DNA of 64,000 bases from Streptomyces sp. NRRL F-5126 (GCF_000721265.1 NZ_JOFZ01000001.1:496001-560000), one strand, 5' to 3'; shown: positions 52,961-61,572, numbered from the stretch's first letter. Notes: generated from the sequence alone by a model not told the origin. Numbers and translations are program-made.

Positions 52961-53397
52961 GGGCCACCTCCCGGTGCCCCCGAGCCCCCGGCCGCCGGTC
53001 CCGGAGTAACCGCTTCCCCCGCCGGAGCCGCGTCCTCGGCCGCCGCTGCCGCCCCGGCGGACAGCTTCAGCGCGAGGGCGCGCGGCCCCGGGACCGGCGC
53101 CGCCACCTCGACGTGCCACAGGTCGCCGCGCCTGGCCACGGTGACCTCCGCGCCCTCCGGAGCCACGGACCTGGCCGCGGCGACCGCGGCCGCTTGCGGT
53201 TCCGACCTGGCCGCGGCCCGCGCCCCTGCCCGCGCCGCGTCCACGCACTGGATCTGCGCGGCCGCCGCCATGAGCGCCCAGACGAGCGCCATCGCGAAGG
53301 CGACGAGCCCGGGGATGGTCACGGCGGCCTCCGCCGTGACGTAGCCCGCATCGCGCCCACCGCGGCGGCTCCGGCCGTCATTTCGCACTGAGCGCAC
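52957..53397 (-). CDS. TadE family minor pilin-like protein
   Basis: A 146-residue protein. After a basic N-terminus comes GYVTAEAAVTIPGLVAFAMALVWALMA, a TadE-type hydrophobic helix with the conserved Glu five residues after the Gly, suggesting cleavage by a prepilin peptidase. Then CVDAARAGARAAARSE and a strand-rich part (EVTVARRGDLWHVEVAAPV). The tail is Ala/Gly/Pro-rich. GTG 53397 (or 53388) overlaps the pilin gene. It should pack into or anchor a Tad/Flp pseudopilus. Confidence 0.85.
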   Translation of the reverse strand: MRSVRNDGRSRRGGRDAGYVTAEAAVTIPGLVAFAMALVWALMAAAAQIQCVDAARAGARAAARSEPQAAAVAAARSVAPEGAEVTVARRGDLWHVEVAAPVPGPRALALKLSAGAAAAAEDAAPAGEAVTPGPAAGGSGAPGGGP

Positions 53398-53566
53398 GCT
53401 CGATCAGCGACTGCAACGCCCCCTGCACCGTCCCGCTCGTGACGACCTTGTACAGCACCGCCGCGAACGCGCATGCGGCGATCGTGCCCACCGCGTACTC
53501 CGACGTCGTCATGCCCGCGTCCGAACGCATCCTCCGCAGCCACAACGCCCTTGCCCACTTCCTCAT
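53378..53566 (-). CDS. Flp-type pilin (DUF4244)
   Basis: A 62-residue prepilin: basic leader MRKWARALWLRRMRSDAG, cleavage after G18, then MTTSEYAVGTIAACAFAAVLYKVV with Glu at +5 as required for Flp pilins. The rest is a short amphipathic helix. GGGGAGAG precedes the ATG. It lies between the TadC gene and a TadE gene. The mature ~44-residue peptide would be the major subunit of the Tad filament. No prepilin peptidase gene is seen here. Confidence 0.9.
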   Translation of the reverse strand: MRKWARALWLRRMRSDAGMTTSEYAVGTIAACAFAAVLYKVVTSGTVQGALQSLIERALSAK

Positions 53567-53613
53567 GACGCTCTCCCCTCCTGTGTCGCATCTGTTTCGC
53601 GTACGTCCGTTGC

Positions 53614-54396
53614 TCAGCCACCGCTGAGCAGCCCCTTGGCCAGGCCGATCACGACGGGCGCCACGCCCGTGGCCAGGAAGGCAGGCAGGAAGCAGAGGCC
53701 CACCGGCCCCGTGATCAGCACCTGTGCCCGCTGCGCCCTTGCTGTGGCCCTCCTGGACCGTTCCGCCCTGAGCCCGTCGGCCAGCCGGGCCAGCGGTTCG
53801 GCCGCCGGCGCGCCGCTGGCGCAGGCACGCTCCAGGCAGCGGGCGAGTCCCGCCGCGCCCGGTATCTCCCCGAACCGTCCCCACGCCGCGGCCGGTTCGC
53901 CGCCGAGCCCGATCTCCGCCGCCGCACCGGCCAGCCGGTCCCCCACCGGCCCACCGAGGGAGCTCCCGACGGCCTCGGCGGCCTCGCGCGGTCCCGCACC
54001 CGCCGCGGTGCAGGCGGCCAGCAGGTCGGCGGCGAGCGGCAGCCGGCGCACCGCCTCATCGGCCGCCGCGCGGCCCTGCTCGCCCGTCTTCCGCGTGCGC
54101 AGCCACCGCCGCAGCCCCACAGCGGCCGCCACGCCCACCAGGGCGCCCGCCACGCCGCCCACCAGGAGCCAGCCGGCCAGGAACGCGCCGAGCAAGGGCG
54201 CTACGCGCCGGGCCCTGCCCGGCAGAGCCACGCGTGCGAACACGGGCCCTCGCGACCGCGCCACGCCGAACAGGGCCGCCGTGCGCCTGCGGACAGCACG
54301 CTCACCGAGCCGCCCGGACAGCGCCATGGCCAGGCACCCGCTCGCGGTCACCACGGAGACCGTCACCCACAGCCTGTGGAAGAACGCGCCGCTCAC
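53614..54396 (-). CDS. Tad secretion inner-membrane protein TadC (T2SS F family)
   Basis: A 260-residue membrane protein with two hydrophobic segments early (VSVVTASGCLAMAL, LLGAFLAGWLLVGGVAGALVGVAAAVGL) and two at the end (VLITGPVGLCFLPAFLATGV, APVVIGLAKGLL). The cytoplasmic middle carries the T2SSF pattern LPLAADLLAACTAAGAGPREAAEAVG. With TadB it forms the inner-membrane platform driven by TadA. It overlaps tadB by 4 bases. Expected partners are all encoded upstream in this operon. Confidence 0.9.
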   Translation of the reverse strand: MSGAFFHRLWVTVSVVTASGCLAMALSGRLGERAVRRRTAALFGVARSRGPVFARVALPGRARRVAPLLGAFLAGWLLVGGVAGALVGVAAAVGLRRWLRTRKTGEQGRAAADEAVRRLPLAADLLAACTAAGAGPREAAEAVGSSLGGPVGDRLAGAAAEIGLGGEPAAAWGRFGEIPGAAGLARCLERACASGAPAAEPLARLADGLRAERSRRATARAQRAQVLITGPVGLCFLPAFLATGVAPVVIGLAKGLLSGG

Positions 54397-55259
54397 CCGG
54401 CCTCACCCGCCCTGACGATCCGCCCCGCCCACCACAGCCCCGCGGACTCCAGCAGCGCACCGGCGACGAGACAGGCGAACCCCGCCGGCGTGTGCAGCAG
54501 GATCGTGAGCGGGTGGGCGCCCATCGCCGAACCGAGTCCGAGGCCGACCCCGGGCAGCAGCGCGAGCACCGTCACCGTCGACCAGGCGCCGGCGAGCTGG
54601 GCGCGCAGCCCCTGCCGCTGGTCGCGCTCCGCCCGGAGCGCCACCTCCAGCCGGTCGAGCCCCGCGGCCAGTCCCGCTCCGCCGTCCACGGCCACCTGCC
54701 AGCACGTGGCGATCCCGACCAGGCCGTCGGCACCGGCCGCCGAGGCGGCCCGCCTGAGCGCGGCAGGCACATCGCCGCCGAAGCGCACGGCCGCCACCAC
54801 CGCCGCCTCGCCATCACCCAGGCCACCGGTCAGCGCCGACGCGGCCGGCAGCGCCCGCGCGGGGTGCAGCCCCGCCCTCAGCTCGCCGGCCGTCGCGCCG
54901 CACAGCGCGATCACCGCCTCCGCCCTCCGCTCCGCCGTCCTGCGCAGCTCCGCCGCACGCAGCCTGCGCCGCAGGATGGGCACCGCCAGCACGCCGGCAC
55001 AGAGCGGCAGCAGGGACGCGCCCATCGCGGCGACAAGGGCGCCGGCAGGCAGGCACAACCACTCCCTCCCGGGCGAGCCGGCGCGGCGCCGCAGCCATCG
55101 GAAGAACCGTCGGTGCCAGGGCGCGCCCGCGGCCGTGCCGTACCGGAAAAGGGCCTTGGCCCTGCGGCGCCCCCTCCCCGCGCCCACGGCGAACCACACG
55201 GCCGCCCCGCCGCACAGGGCCGCGGCGTACGCGCACTCGGCCGCCGACACGGCCGTCAC
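54393..55259 (-). CDS. Tad secretion inner-membrane protein TadB (T2SS F family)
   Basis: A 288-residue membrane protein. It begins VTAVSAAECAYAAALCGGAAVWFAVG, has paired helices near LCLPAGALVAAMGASLLPLC, a cytoplasmic T2SSF domain (AVIALCGATAGELRAGLHPARALP) and a C-terminal pair (STVTVLALLPGVGLGLG, AGFACLVAGALLESAGLWWAG). GTG 55259 overlaps the tadA stop (GTGA). Acts with TadC as the platform. Confidence 0.9.
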   Translation of the reverse strand: MTAVSAAECAYAAALCGGAAVWFAVGAGRGRRRAKALFRYGTAAGAPWHRRFFRWLRRRAGSPGREWLCLPAGALVAAMGASLLPLCAGVLAVPILRRRLRAAELRRTAERRAEAVIALCGATAGELRAGLHPARALPAASALTGGLGDGEAAVVAAVRFGGDVPAALRRAASAAGADGLVGIATCWQVAVDGGAGLAAGLDRLEVALRAERDQRQGLRAQLAGAWSTVTVLALLPGVGLGLGSAMGAHPLTILLHTPAGFACLVAGALLESAGLWWAGRIVRAGEAG

Positions 55260-56437
55260 AGCGCGCCGCCGACCAGTTCGGTCAGCCGCGCGCACCCCGG
55301 CTCACGGACGAACCCGCCGTGTGCCCAGCGCAGCGCCGGCACCGGCACCACGAACCCGGCCGCGTCCCGCTGCAGCACGTGCACCTCGGCGACGCGCCGC
55401 CGTCCGTCCCTGTCCCGGACGAGATGGAGCACGGCGGACACGGCCGCCGCCAACTGGCTGTGCAGCGCGGCCCGGTCGAGCCCGGCCGCCGTACCGAGCG
55501 CTTCGAGCCGGGCGGGCACGTCGGCCGCCGCGTTGGCGTGCACCGTGCCGCAGCCTCCCTCGTGCCCGGTGTTCAACGCGGCGAGGAGATCGGTCACTTC
55601 GGCGCCTCGGACCTCGCCCACCACCAGCCGGTCGGGACGCATCCGCAAGGCCTGCCTGACGAGGTCCTTCAGCGTCACCTCGCCGGCGCCCTCCTGGTTC
55701 GCCGGGCGGGCTTCCAGGCGCACCACATGCGGGTGGTCGGGACGCAGTTCCGCCGAGTCCTCGGCGAGGACGATGCGCTCCCGCGCGCCGACCAGACCGA
55801 GCAGCGTGGACAGCAACGTCGTCTTGCCCGTGCCCGTGCCGCCACTGATCAGGAAGGACAGCCGGGCCTCCACCAAGGCGCGCAGCACCCGCTCGCCGCC
55901 CGGCGGAACCGTGCCCGCGGCGGCCAGCTCGGCGAGGGAGAAGGCCCTGGGGCGCACCACCCGAAGCGACAGGCAGGCCGAACCGACCGCGATCGGCGGC
56001 AGCACCGCATGCATCCGGGTGCCGTCGGGCAGGCGCGCGTCCGCCCACGGCCGCGCGTCATCGAGGCGTCTCCCGGCCACGGCAGCCAGACGCTGCGCGA
56101 GCCGCCGCACGGAGCCCGCGTCGGGGAACGAGACATCCGTCAGCTCCAGGCCGCTGCCCCTGTCCACCCACACCCGGTCGGGCGCCGTCACGAGTACGTC
56201 TGTCACGAGACCGTCGGCGAGGAGCGGTTCGAGCGGGCCCGTGCCCACCAGCTCGCTGCGCAACTCCTCCGCGGCGCCCAGTACTTCCGCGTCCCCCAGC
56301 AGGCGGCCCTGGGCACGCAGGGCTGCCGCCACACGCGCGGGCGTCGGCTCGGCGCCGCTCTGCGCGAGGCGCCTGCGCACGGCGTCGAGCATGCCCGCAC
56401 CGCCCTGGCCCACGACCCCCGTCGCCGTCGCGCTCAC
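55256..56437 (-). CDS. Tad secretion ATPase TadA (VirB11/CpaF-like)
   Basis: A 393-residue secretion ATPase of the helicase/secretion neighbourhood type. The N-terminal domain includes GPLEPLLADGLVTDVLVTAP. The ATPase has Walker A ISGGTGTGKTTLLSTL, an Asp box IVLAEDSAELRP, Walker B MRPDRLVVGEVRGAEV, and a His box AALNTGHEGGCGTVHANAA. It powers pilus or pseudopilus assembly. GTG 56437 overlaps the ssd stop. The whole tad set reads as one coupled operon from ssd. Confidence 0.94.
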   Translation of the reverse strand: MSATATGVVGQGGAGMLDAVRRRLAQSGAEPTPARVAAALRAQGRLLGDAEVLGAAEELRSELVGTGPLEPLLADGLVTDVLVTAPDRVWVDRGSGLELTDVSFPDAGSVRRLAQRLAAVAGRRLDDARPWADARLPDGTRMHAVLPPIAVGSACLSLRVVRPRAFSLAELAAAGTVPPGGERVLRALVEARLSFLISGGTGTGKTTLLSTLLGLVGARERIVLAEDSAELRPDHPHVVRLEARPANQEGAGEVTLKDLVRQALRMRPDRLVVGEVRGAEVTDLLAALNTGHEGGCGTVHANAAADVPARLEALGTAAGLDRAALHSQLAAAVSAVLHLVRDRDGRRRVAEVHVLQRDAAGFVVPVPALRWAHGGFVREPGCARLTELVGGAL

Positions 56438-57543
56438 GACCGCACGCTCCCGCCCGCACCGAGCGCACGCTCCCAGAAGGCCCCGCAGAACGAGGCCAGG
56501 GGGCCTCTTGCTCGGGCGCCCGGTGGTGCGCCCCGATCGAGCGCGTCGGACAGGCCGGGCTCCGGGGGCAGTTCGCCGGCGAGTGGCAGGCCGAGCGCCT
56601 CTGCCACCCAGGTGTCGTCGAGACCGGACGCGTACGGCGCGCGCACCACGGCGCGCAGATCCCGCAGCACCATGCGGACCATCGAGGCCACCCTCTCGGC
56701 CGCCGCGACGGCCCGCAGCTCCGCGGGCACCACGATCAGCCCCACGTCGAGCTGCGCCAGCGCCTCGGCCGCGGGCTCGTCGATCCGCCGCGGCAGGTCG
56801 ACGACCACCACGCCGCCACGCCTGCGGGCAGCGGCGAGCACCGATCGCATGGCGTCGGGGCCCACGGCCACCGCATCTCCGCGGTCCCAGCTGAGGACGC
56901 GCAGATCGTGCGGGTGCGGCAGTGATTCCTCGAGCGCCGCCCCCGCGACGCGCCCCTTCGACGCGGCGAAGTCGGGCCAGCGCCTGCCGTCCGCCTGCTC
57001 GGCTCCGAGCAGGACATCGAGTCCACCGCCCAGGGGGTCCGCGTCGACCAGCATCGTCCGCCGTCCCTCCCGTGCCGCCGTGACCGCCAGCGCGCAGGCC
57101 AGCGTGGAGGCTCCGGCGCCGCCGCGCCCGCCGATGACTCCGACGGTGACGGCGTGCTCGGCGGCGCCCTCCGCCGCGTCCGCGAGGCGATCGACCAGCC
57201 ATCCCTCCGCGTCGGGCAGGCACACCACGCACTCCGCGCCGATCCCCACCGCCCGCTGCCACACCGCCGGATCGTCCTCACGCCTCCCGACGAGGACGAC
57301 GCCTGGCCTGCGCACGGCGCCACGGCACCTGGCCGCCGCGTCGTCCCCGACGAGCACGAGCGGCGCCGCCTCCCAACTTCCCGGTTCGTCGGGGAGCTTG
57401 TGGTGCACTGCCGGTTCGGCGCCGGCGGCGGCGCAGAGCCGCAGCAGATCGTCGAGCAACTCGGCGTCCTCCGTGAGGATCAGCGGCCGCGCCCCGCGGG
57501 CGCCCGCCTCCCGTGACTTCCCGGATGCCATGGGCACCGCCAT
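56434..57543 (-). CDS. ssd: Septum site-determining protein Ssd (CpaE/MinD-like)
   Basis: A 369-residue CpaE-type protein. An N-terminal receiver-like domain lacking clear phosphorylation residues occupies ~1-115. The MinD/ParA ATPase follows, with a deviant P-loop GGRGGAGASTLACALAV (Arg where MinD has Lys), VDADPLGGGLDVLLG and VVVDLPRRID. In mycobacteria and Streptomyces this gene type affects septation and positions the Tad machinery. ATG 57543 is preferred with GGGGG upstream; longer starts have poor coding use. First gene of the tad operon. Confidence 0.9.
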   Translation of the reverse strand: MAVPMASGKSREAGARGARPLILTEDAELLDDLLRLCAAAGAEPAVHHKLPDEPGSWEAAPLVLVGDDAAARCRGAVRRPGVVLVGRREDDPAVWQRAVGIGAECVVCLPDAEGWLVDRLADAAEGAAEHAVTVGVIGGRGGAGASTLACALAVTAAREGRRTMLVDADPLGGGLDVLLGAEQADGRRWPDFAASKGRVAGAALEESLPHPHDLRVLSWDRGDAVAVGPDAMRSVLAAARRRGGVVVVDLPRRIDEPAAEALAQLDVGLIVVPAELRAVAAAERVASMVRMVLRDLRAVVRAPYASGLDDTWVAEALGLPLAGELPPEPGLSDALDRGAPPGARARGPLASFCGAFWERALGAGGSVRS

Positions 57544-57714
57544 GTCATCGCCCCCTGTCCCGTATCCGTGTACGTGCGGGATCGCGGGATCCGCGGGAGT
57601 CTCTCCTTGAGCACTCCCGGAAGATCCGGTTTCAGCGATTCCGGCCGCTGCGGACTTCGCAGCCGAAATCAGGCTGCACCGCTCCGGGAAATCATGTGGA
57701 TCTTGCTCGAAAAC

Positions 57715-57741
57715 TGTGGACAACTCGGCGAATGTGAATAA
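57715..57741. promoter_or_regulatory. Two DnaA-box-like sites upstream of ssd
   Basis: TGTGGACAA (57715-57723) is the inverse of TTGTCCACA, the preferred Streptomyces DnaA box. TGTGAATAA (57733-57741) matches TGTGGATAA at 8 of 9 positions. Both have the same orientation and start 18 bases apart, about 175-195 bases before the ssd start. Confidence 0.4.
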
Positions 57742-57898
57742 CTCGGTAGCTCAAACCGGTGACTTCCGCCGAACACCGCCCTGGTTACGCATCGTGACGC
57801 CCACGGTTGGGCAGGAACCCCCCGGACAGGAGCGGACGAGCGGAGGCGGGGGCGCGGTGCACCAGCGCGGGAATGAGCGGAAATACATCCGGACATGC

Positions 57899-57935
57899 GA
57901 CGACCCCCGCCGGGGGGGGGAGAGCGGGGGTCGTC
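57899..57935. repeat. 12-bp inverted repeat with a poly-G loop
   Basis: GACGACCCCCGC (57899-57910) is perfectly inverted at 57924-57935. The 13-base loop includes nine G in a row (57912-57920), and a second run of eight G begins at 57950. It lies in the divergent gap between ssd and the HAD phosphatase gene, which has no other supported gene. Confidence 0.8.
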
Positions 57936-58070
57936 CCCACGGCCGACTCGGGGGGGGAGGAGCCGGACCGGGTTGGACACGGTCGCGAACGATCCGTGAC
58001 TTCCATGGTGTACCCGAGAGCCTTCTCGAGCAAACCCACACGCCGCGCCTTACGCCGAATGGTGGGCGCA

Positions 58071-58076
58071 TATGCT
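58071..58076 (+). promoter_or_regulatory. -10 hexamer of the HAD phosphatase gene
   Basis: TATGCT ends 6 bases before GTG 58083, so transcription should start at the start codon. No Shine-Dalgarno precedes that GTG. Confidence 0.45.
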
Positions 58077-58082
58077 CGGGGC

Positions 58083-58904
58083 GTGGAAAAAGACTACTTG
58101 CCACGTACAGCAGCCTTCTTCGACCTGGACAAGACGGTCATTGCCAAGTCGTCCACGTTGACCTTCAGCAGGTCCTTCTACCACAGCGGCCTGATCAACC
58201 GCCGCGCCGTGCTGCGGACCGCGTACGCGCAGTTCGTCTTCCTGGCAGGCGGCGCCGACCACGACCAGATGGAGCGCATGCGGCAGTACCTGTCCTCGCT
58301 GTGCAAGGGGTGGAACGTCCAGCAGGTGAGGGAGATCGTCGCCGAGACACTGCACGATCTGATCGATCCGATCATCTACGACGAGGCCGCCTCGCTCATC
58401 GAGGATCACCACGCCGCCGGCCGCGACGTGGTGATCGTCTCGACGTCGGGCGCCGAAGTGGTCGAGCCCATCGGCCAGTTGCTGGGTGCCGACCGGGTCG
58501 TGGCGACGCGGATGGTAGTGGGTGCCGACGGCTGCTTCACGGGCGAGGTGGAGTACTACGCCTACGGCCCGACGAAGGCGGAGGCCGTGCGGGCACTCGC
58601 CGCCTCTGAGGGGTACGACCTGCCCCGCTGCTACGCCTACAGCGACTCGGCGACGGACGTCCCGATGCTGGAGTCGGTGGGCCACCCCTTCGCGGTCAAT
58701 CCGGACCGGGCGCTGCGCCGCGAGGCCGCCGCACGCGAGTGGCCGGTACTCGTCTTCGACCGGCCGGTCCGGCTCAAGCAGAGGCTGCCCGGCTTCTCCA
58801 TGCCCCCGCGGCCCGCGCTCGTGGCAGCCGTCGCAGTCGGCGCGGCCGTCGCCACCGCGGGTCTGGTCTGGTACACGGCGAACCGCAGAAACGCGACCGC
58901 CTGA
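58083..58904 (+). CDS. HAD-IB family phosphatase with C-terminal membrane anchor
   Basis: A 273-residue HAD hydrolase. Motif I is AAFFDLDKTVIAKS (nucleophile Asp and general acid Asp), motif II VVIVSTSGAEV, motif III near GPTKAEAVRAL, and motif IV CYAYSDSATDVPMLESVGHP. The set fits the SerB/1-acyl-sn-glycerol-3-phosphate phosphatase-like IB group. A single hydrophobic helix near the end (VAAVAVGAAVATAGLVWY) should anchor it to the membrane. GTG 58083 is chosen for its -10 spacing; ATG 58059 and 58005 are alternatives. Its substrate is unknown; it is conserved beside ssd. Confidence 0.88.
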   Translation: MEKDYLPRTAAFFDLDKTVIAKSSTLTFSRSFYHSGLINRRAVLRTAYAQFVFLAGGADHDQMERMRQYLSSLCKGWNVQQVREIVAETLHDLIDPIIYDEAASLIEDHHAAGRDVVIVSTSGAEVVEPIGQLLGADRVVATRMVVGADGCFTGEVEYYAYGPTKAEAVRALAASEGYDLPRCYAYSDSATDVPMLESVGHPFAVNPDRALRREAAAREWPVLVFDRPVRLKQRLPGFSMPPRPALVAAVAVGAAVATAGLVWYTANRRNATA

Positions 58905-59194
58905 CGCCTCACGCCCGAACCCTTTGCCCCCTTTTGCCGCTAAAGGTAAAGAAGCGGGGCCACGGGTTCCGCCCCGCCGCCGACAGGAGTAGAAAGGAAT
59001 CAAGGCCCGCGGGACCAAGGACATCCGAGAGGATCACCTCAAACACGCACAGGCCACACGGACCGAGCACGGAAACCGAGCACCCACGCGACGTCGACCC
59101 GTCGATTACGGGCCAGCCGCACCAGGTCACGGGCGAAGCACCCGACCTGATGGGCAAACATTCGAGGACGCTTGGTAACCCGGCGACTGTGCCA
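58905..59194. other. Intergenic stretch after the HAD gene
   Basis: About 290 bases without a believable gene. A weaker hairpin with GGGGC arms occurs near 58953-58977, so transcription from the HAD gene may be attenuated before the main terminator at 59195. Confidence 0.5.
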
Positions 59195-59219
59195 GCGGCG
59201 GCACCCACGGTGCCGCCGC
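59195..59219 (+). terminator. Strong hairpin downstream of the HAD gene
   Basis: GCGGCGGCACC (59195-59205) and GGTGCCGCCGC (59209-59219) form a perfect 11-bp stem with a 3-base loop, followed by ATTTCT. It faces the convergent Fic-like gene as well. Confidence 0.75.
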
Positions 59220-59304
59220 ATTTCTGTCCTCGGCGTCCCCGGCGGCCTCCGGCGCCCGTACGACCCCACGCGCCCCGCCGCCGGGCGGCCCGGCGCCCCG
59301 ACCG

Positions 59305-60213
59305 TCAGGCGGCCCCGCGCTGCAGCGCCTCGCAGACCGCGGTCGACTCCCTGACGCCGAGTTCGACCGCCTGCCCGCAGTGCGCGATCCAGGCGGTCAT
59401 GCCGCCCGGCGTGCCGGACAGGTAGCCCTCGAAGGCGGCCGCGTACGCCGCGCGCCCCAGCTCCGCATGGCCCACCTCGGCAGGACAGATCGACTTCGGG
59501 TCGAGCCCGGAGTTGATCAGCACGATCCGCTCGGCCGCGCGCGCCACCACGCCGTTGTACGAGCCGAAGGGCCGCAGGGCCAGCAGCTCGCCGTGCACGA
59601 CCGCGGCCGTCACCAGCGCCGGGGCGTCGCTCCCCGCCAGCACCAGGTCCGTCAGCCCGTCGAGCCGCCCCGCCACCTCGTCGGGACCGGGCAGCGGCGC
59701 CTCCGCGACCGGTCCTGGGGCCTCGGCGCCCGGCGCCTCCACGACGGGCTCGCCCGCGAGGCGGGGGCGCCCCACCCGCTCGTCCTCGACGCTCGCCCTG
59801 CCGGCGGCGACCAGGTGCAGCCTGGCCAGCACGCGCACCGGCGACTGGCGCCAAACGGAAAGCAGCTGCCCCGCCTCCGCGGTCACCCGCAGCGCAGCGC
59901 CCACCGCACGCGCCTCGGCCTCCGCGCCGAAATCGCCGCGCCTGCGCACCTCTTCGAGCCCCCAGTCGGCGCCCGACAGCGCGGCCGAGCCACGCGCGGC
60001 GCGCAGGGCGGCCTCCGAGGTGACTTCCGTACTGCGGCGCCGCATCACCCGGTGGCCGTAAACGCGGTCGACGGCCTTGCGCACGGACTCCACCGCTTCG
60101 GGCACGCCCGGCAGGGAGGCCAGAGCGGCGAGCGGATCCTCCCGCCGTGTTGGGGCCGAACGGGAAGAGGGGGCCGGTCCCGAGGAGGAGGCGTCAGAGG
60201 CGGACGTACTCAT
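59305..60213 (-). CDS. Fic-fold protein with degenerate active site
   Basis: A 302-residue protein whose C-terminal half matches the Fic fold. The segment corresponding to the Fic motif HPFxDGNGRxxR reads RPFGSYNGVVARA: the catalytic His is Arg and the Asp/Glu that binds the metal is missing. The upstream region GSAALSGADWGLEEV resembles an altered SxxxEG inhibitory helix. AMP transfer therefore looks unlikely. An Ala/Pro/Glu linker lies in the middle. ATG 60213 has no Shine-Dalgarno; TAGCCT is 8 bases away. It is divergent from the CooC-like ATPase. Confidence 0.75.
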   Translation of the reverse strand: MSTSASDASSSGPAPSSRSAPTRREDPLAALASLPGVPEAVESVRKAVDRVYGHRVMRRRSTEVTSEAALRAARGSAALSGADWGLEEVRRRGDFGAEAEARAVGAALRVTAEAGQLLSVWRQSPVRVLARLHLVAAGRASVEDERVGRPRLAGEPVVEAPGAEAPGPVAEAPLPGPDEVAGRLDGLTDLVLAGSDAPALVTAAVVHGELLALRPFGSYNGVVARAAERIVLINSGLDPKSICPAEVGHAELGRAAYAAAFEGYLSGTPGGMTAWIAHCGQAVELGVRESTAVCEALQRGAA

Positions 60214-60315
60214 AAGGAGGGAGGCTACGCGCCCGTACAGCACCACCCACCCGGGAGTGGGGTTCTTCACGGAACTCGGCGACTCACCGCATCGCGTCGG
60301 CTACGGTACGTGAAC

Positions 60316-61293
60316 ATGAAGATCGCTTTCGTGGGCAAGGGCGGCAGCGGCAAGACCACGCTGTCCTCGCTCTTCATCCGCGGCCTGGCCGCTGACGGCA
60401 CGCCCGTCATGGCGGTGGACGCCGACATCAACCAGCATCTCGGCGCCGCGCTCGGCCTGACCGACGAGCAGGCCGCCTCGCTCCCCGCGATGGGCGCGCA
60501 CCTCCCGCTGATCAAGGAGTACCTGCGCGGCGGCAACGCCCGCATCGCGTCGGCCGAGACGATGATCAAGACGACGCCGCCGGGCGCGGGCTCGCGCCTG
60601 CTGCGCGTCGTGGAGGACAACCCCGTGTACGACGCCTGCGCGCGCGAGGTGCGGCTGGACGACGGCACGATCCGGCTGATGGCCACCGGCCCGTTCACCG
60701 AGGCCGACCTCGGCGTCGCCTGCTACCACTCCAAGGTGGGCGCGGTCGAACTGTGCCTGAACCACCTCGTGGACGGCCCCGGCGAGTACGTCGTGGTGGA
60801 CATGACGGCCGGCTCCGACTCCTTCGCCTCCGGGATGTTCACGCGGTTCGACATGACGTTCCTGGTGGCGGAGCCGACCCGCAAGGGCGTCTCCGTGTAC
60901 CGGCAGTACAAGGAGTACGCCCGGGACTTCGGCGTCGCGTTGCGCGTCGTCGGCAACAAGGTGCAGGACGAGGCGGACCTGGAGTTCCTGCGCGACGAGG
61001 TCGGCGACGACCTGCTCGTCACGCTCTCCCACTCCGACTGGGTCCGCGCCATGGAGAAGGGCCGTCCCGCGCCGTTCGCCACGCTCGAACCGGCCAACCG
61101 GGAGGCGCTCGGCACCCTCAAGGCCGCCGCGCTGCGGTCGTACGAGCAGCGTGACTGGGCCCGCTACACGCGCCAGATGGTGCACTTCCACCTGAAGAAC
61201 GCGGAGAGCTGGGGCAACGCCAGGACGGGCGCCGATCTGGCATCCCAGGTCGACCCCGCCTTCGTCCTGGGAGAGACGGCGGCGGTGCCGTAA
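60316..61293 (+). CDS. CooC/ParA-like P-loop ATPase
   Basis: A 325-residue SIMIBI ATPase. The N-terminal P-loop is KIAFVGKGGSGKTTLSSLF, with the signature Lys that marks MinD/ParA/CooC proteins. Then VMAVDADINQHLGAALGL, YVVVDMTAGSDSFASGMF (switch II region) and VVGNKVQDEADLEFL. CooC relatives help insert nickel or other cofactors into enzymes; a metal target is not seen here. TACGGT lies 8 bases before the ATG, with no clear ribosome site. It is 377 bases upstream of acsA. Confidence 0.9.
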   Translation: MKIAFVGKGGSGKTTLSSLFIRGLAADGTPVMAVDADINQHLGAALGLTDEQAASLPAMGAHLPLIKEYLRGGNARIASAETMIKTTPPGAGSRLLRVVEDNPVYDACAREVRLDDGTIRLMATGPFTEADLGVACYHSKVGAVELCLNHLVDGPGEYVVVDMTAGSDSFASGMFTRFDMTFLVAEPTRKGVSVYRQYKEYARDFGVALRVVGNKVQDEADLEFLRDEVGDDLLVTLSHSDWVRAMEKGRPAPFATLEPANREALGTLKAAALRSYEQRDWARYTRQMVHFHLKNAESWGNARTGADLASQVDPAFVLGETAAVP

Positions 61294-61345
61294 GCCGCGT
61301 CATCCTCGCCCGCGACAGCCCCACGACGGCCCCACGACAGCCCCC

Positions 61346-61391
61346 GCGTCCGGTCCCGCCTCCCGTCCCGCGTCCGGTCCCGCCTCCCGTC
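61346..61391. repeat. 22-bp direct repeat with 24-base period
   Basis: A perfect 22-base sequence beginning gcgtccggtcccgcc starts at 61346 and again at 61370. Degenerate copies continue to about 61440, giving a Pro/Arg-coding-like C-rich tract in the gap before acsA. Confidence 0.8.
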
Positions 61392-61572
61392 GCGCATCCC
61401 GTCCCCCGTCCGCCTGCGCGTCCGGCGCCGCGTCCGCCCCGCGGCGGCGCGCGCCTGAGGCTCCCTCCGGGCCCATCCGTGAGAGGGTGTTGGCCCCTCC
61501 CCGCCTCGGCGGCGAGGGGCCGTTCGCGGTCCATGACGGGCCGTCCGCCACGGAACGGCGCGGCGCTCGCAC

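Noticed and set aside
58909..59208. A 99-codon minus-strand frame downstream of the HAD gene
   Set aside because: No start signal, composition unlike neighbouring proteins, and it overlaps the terminator hairpin.
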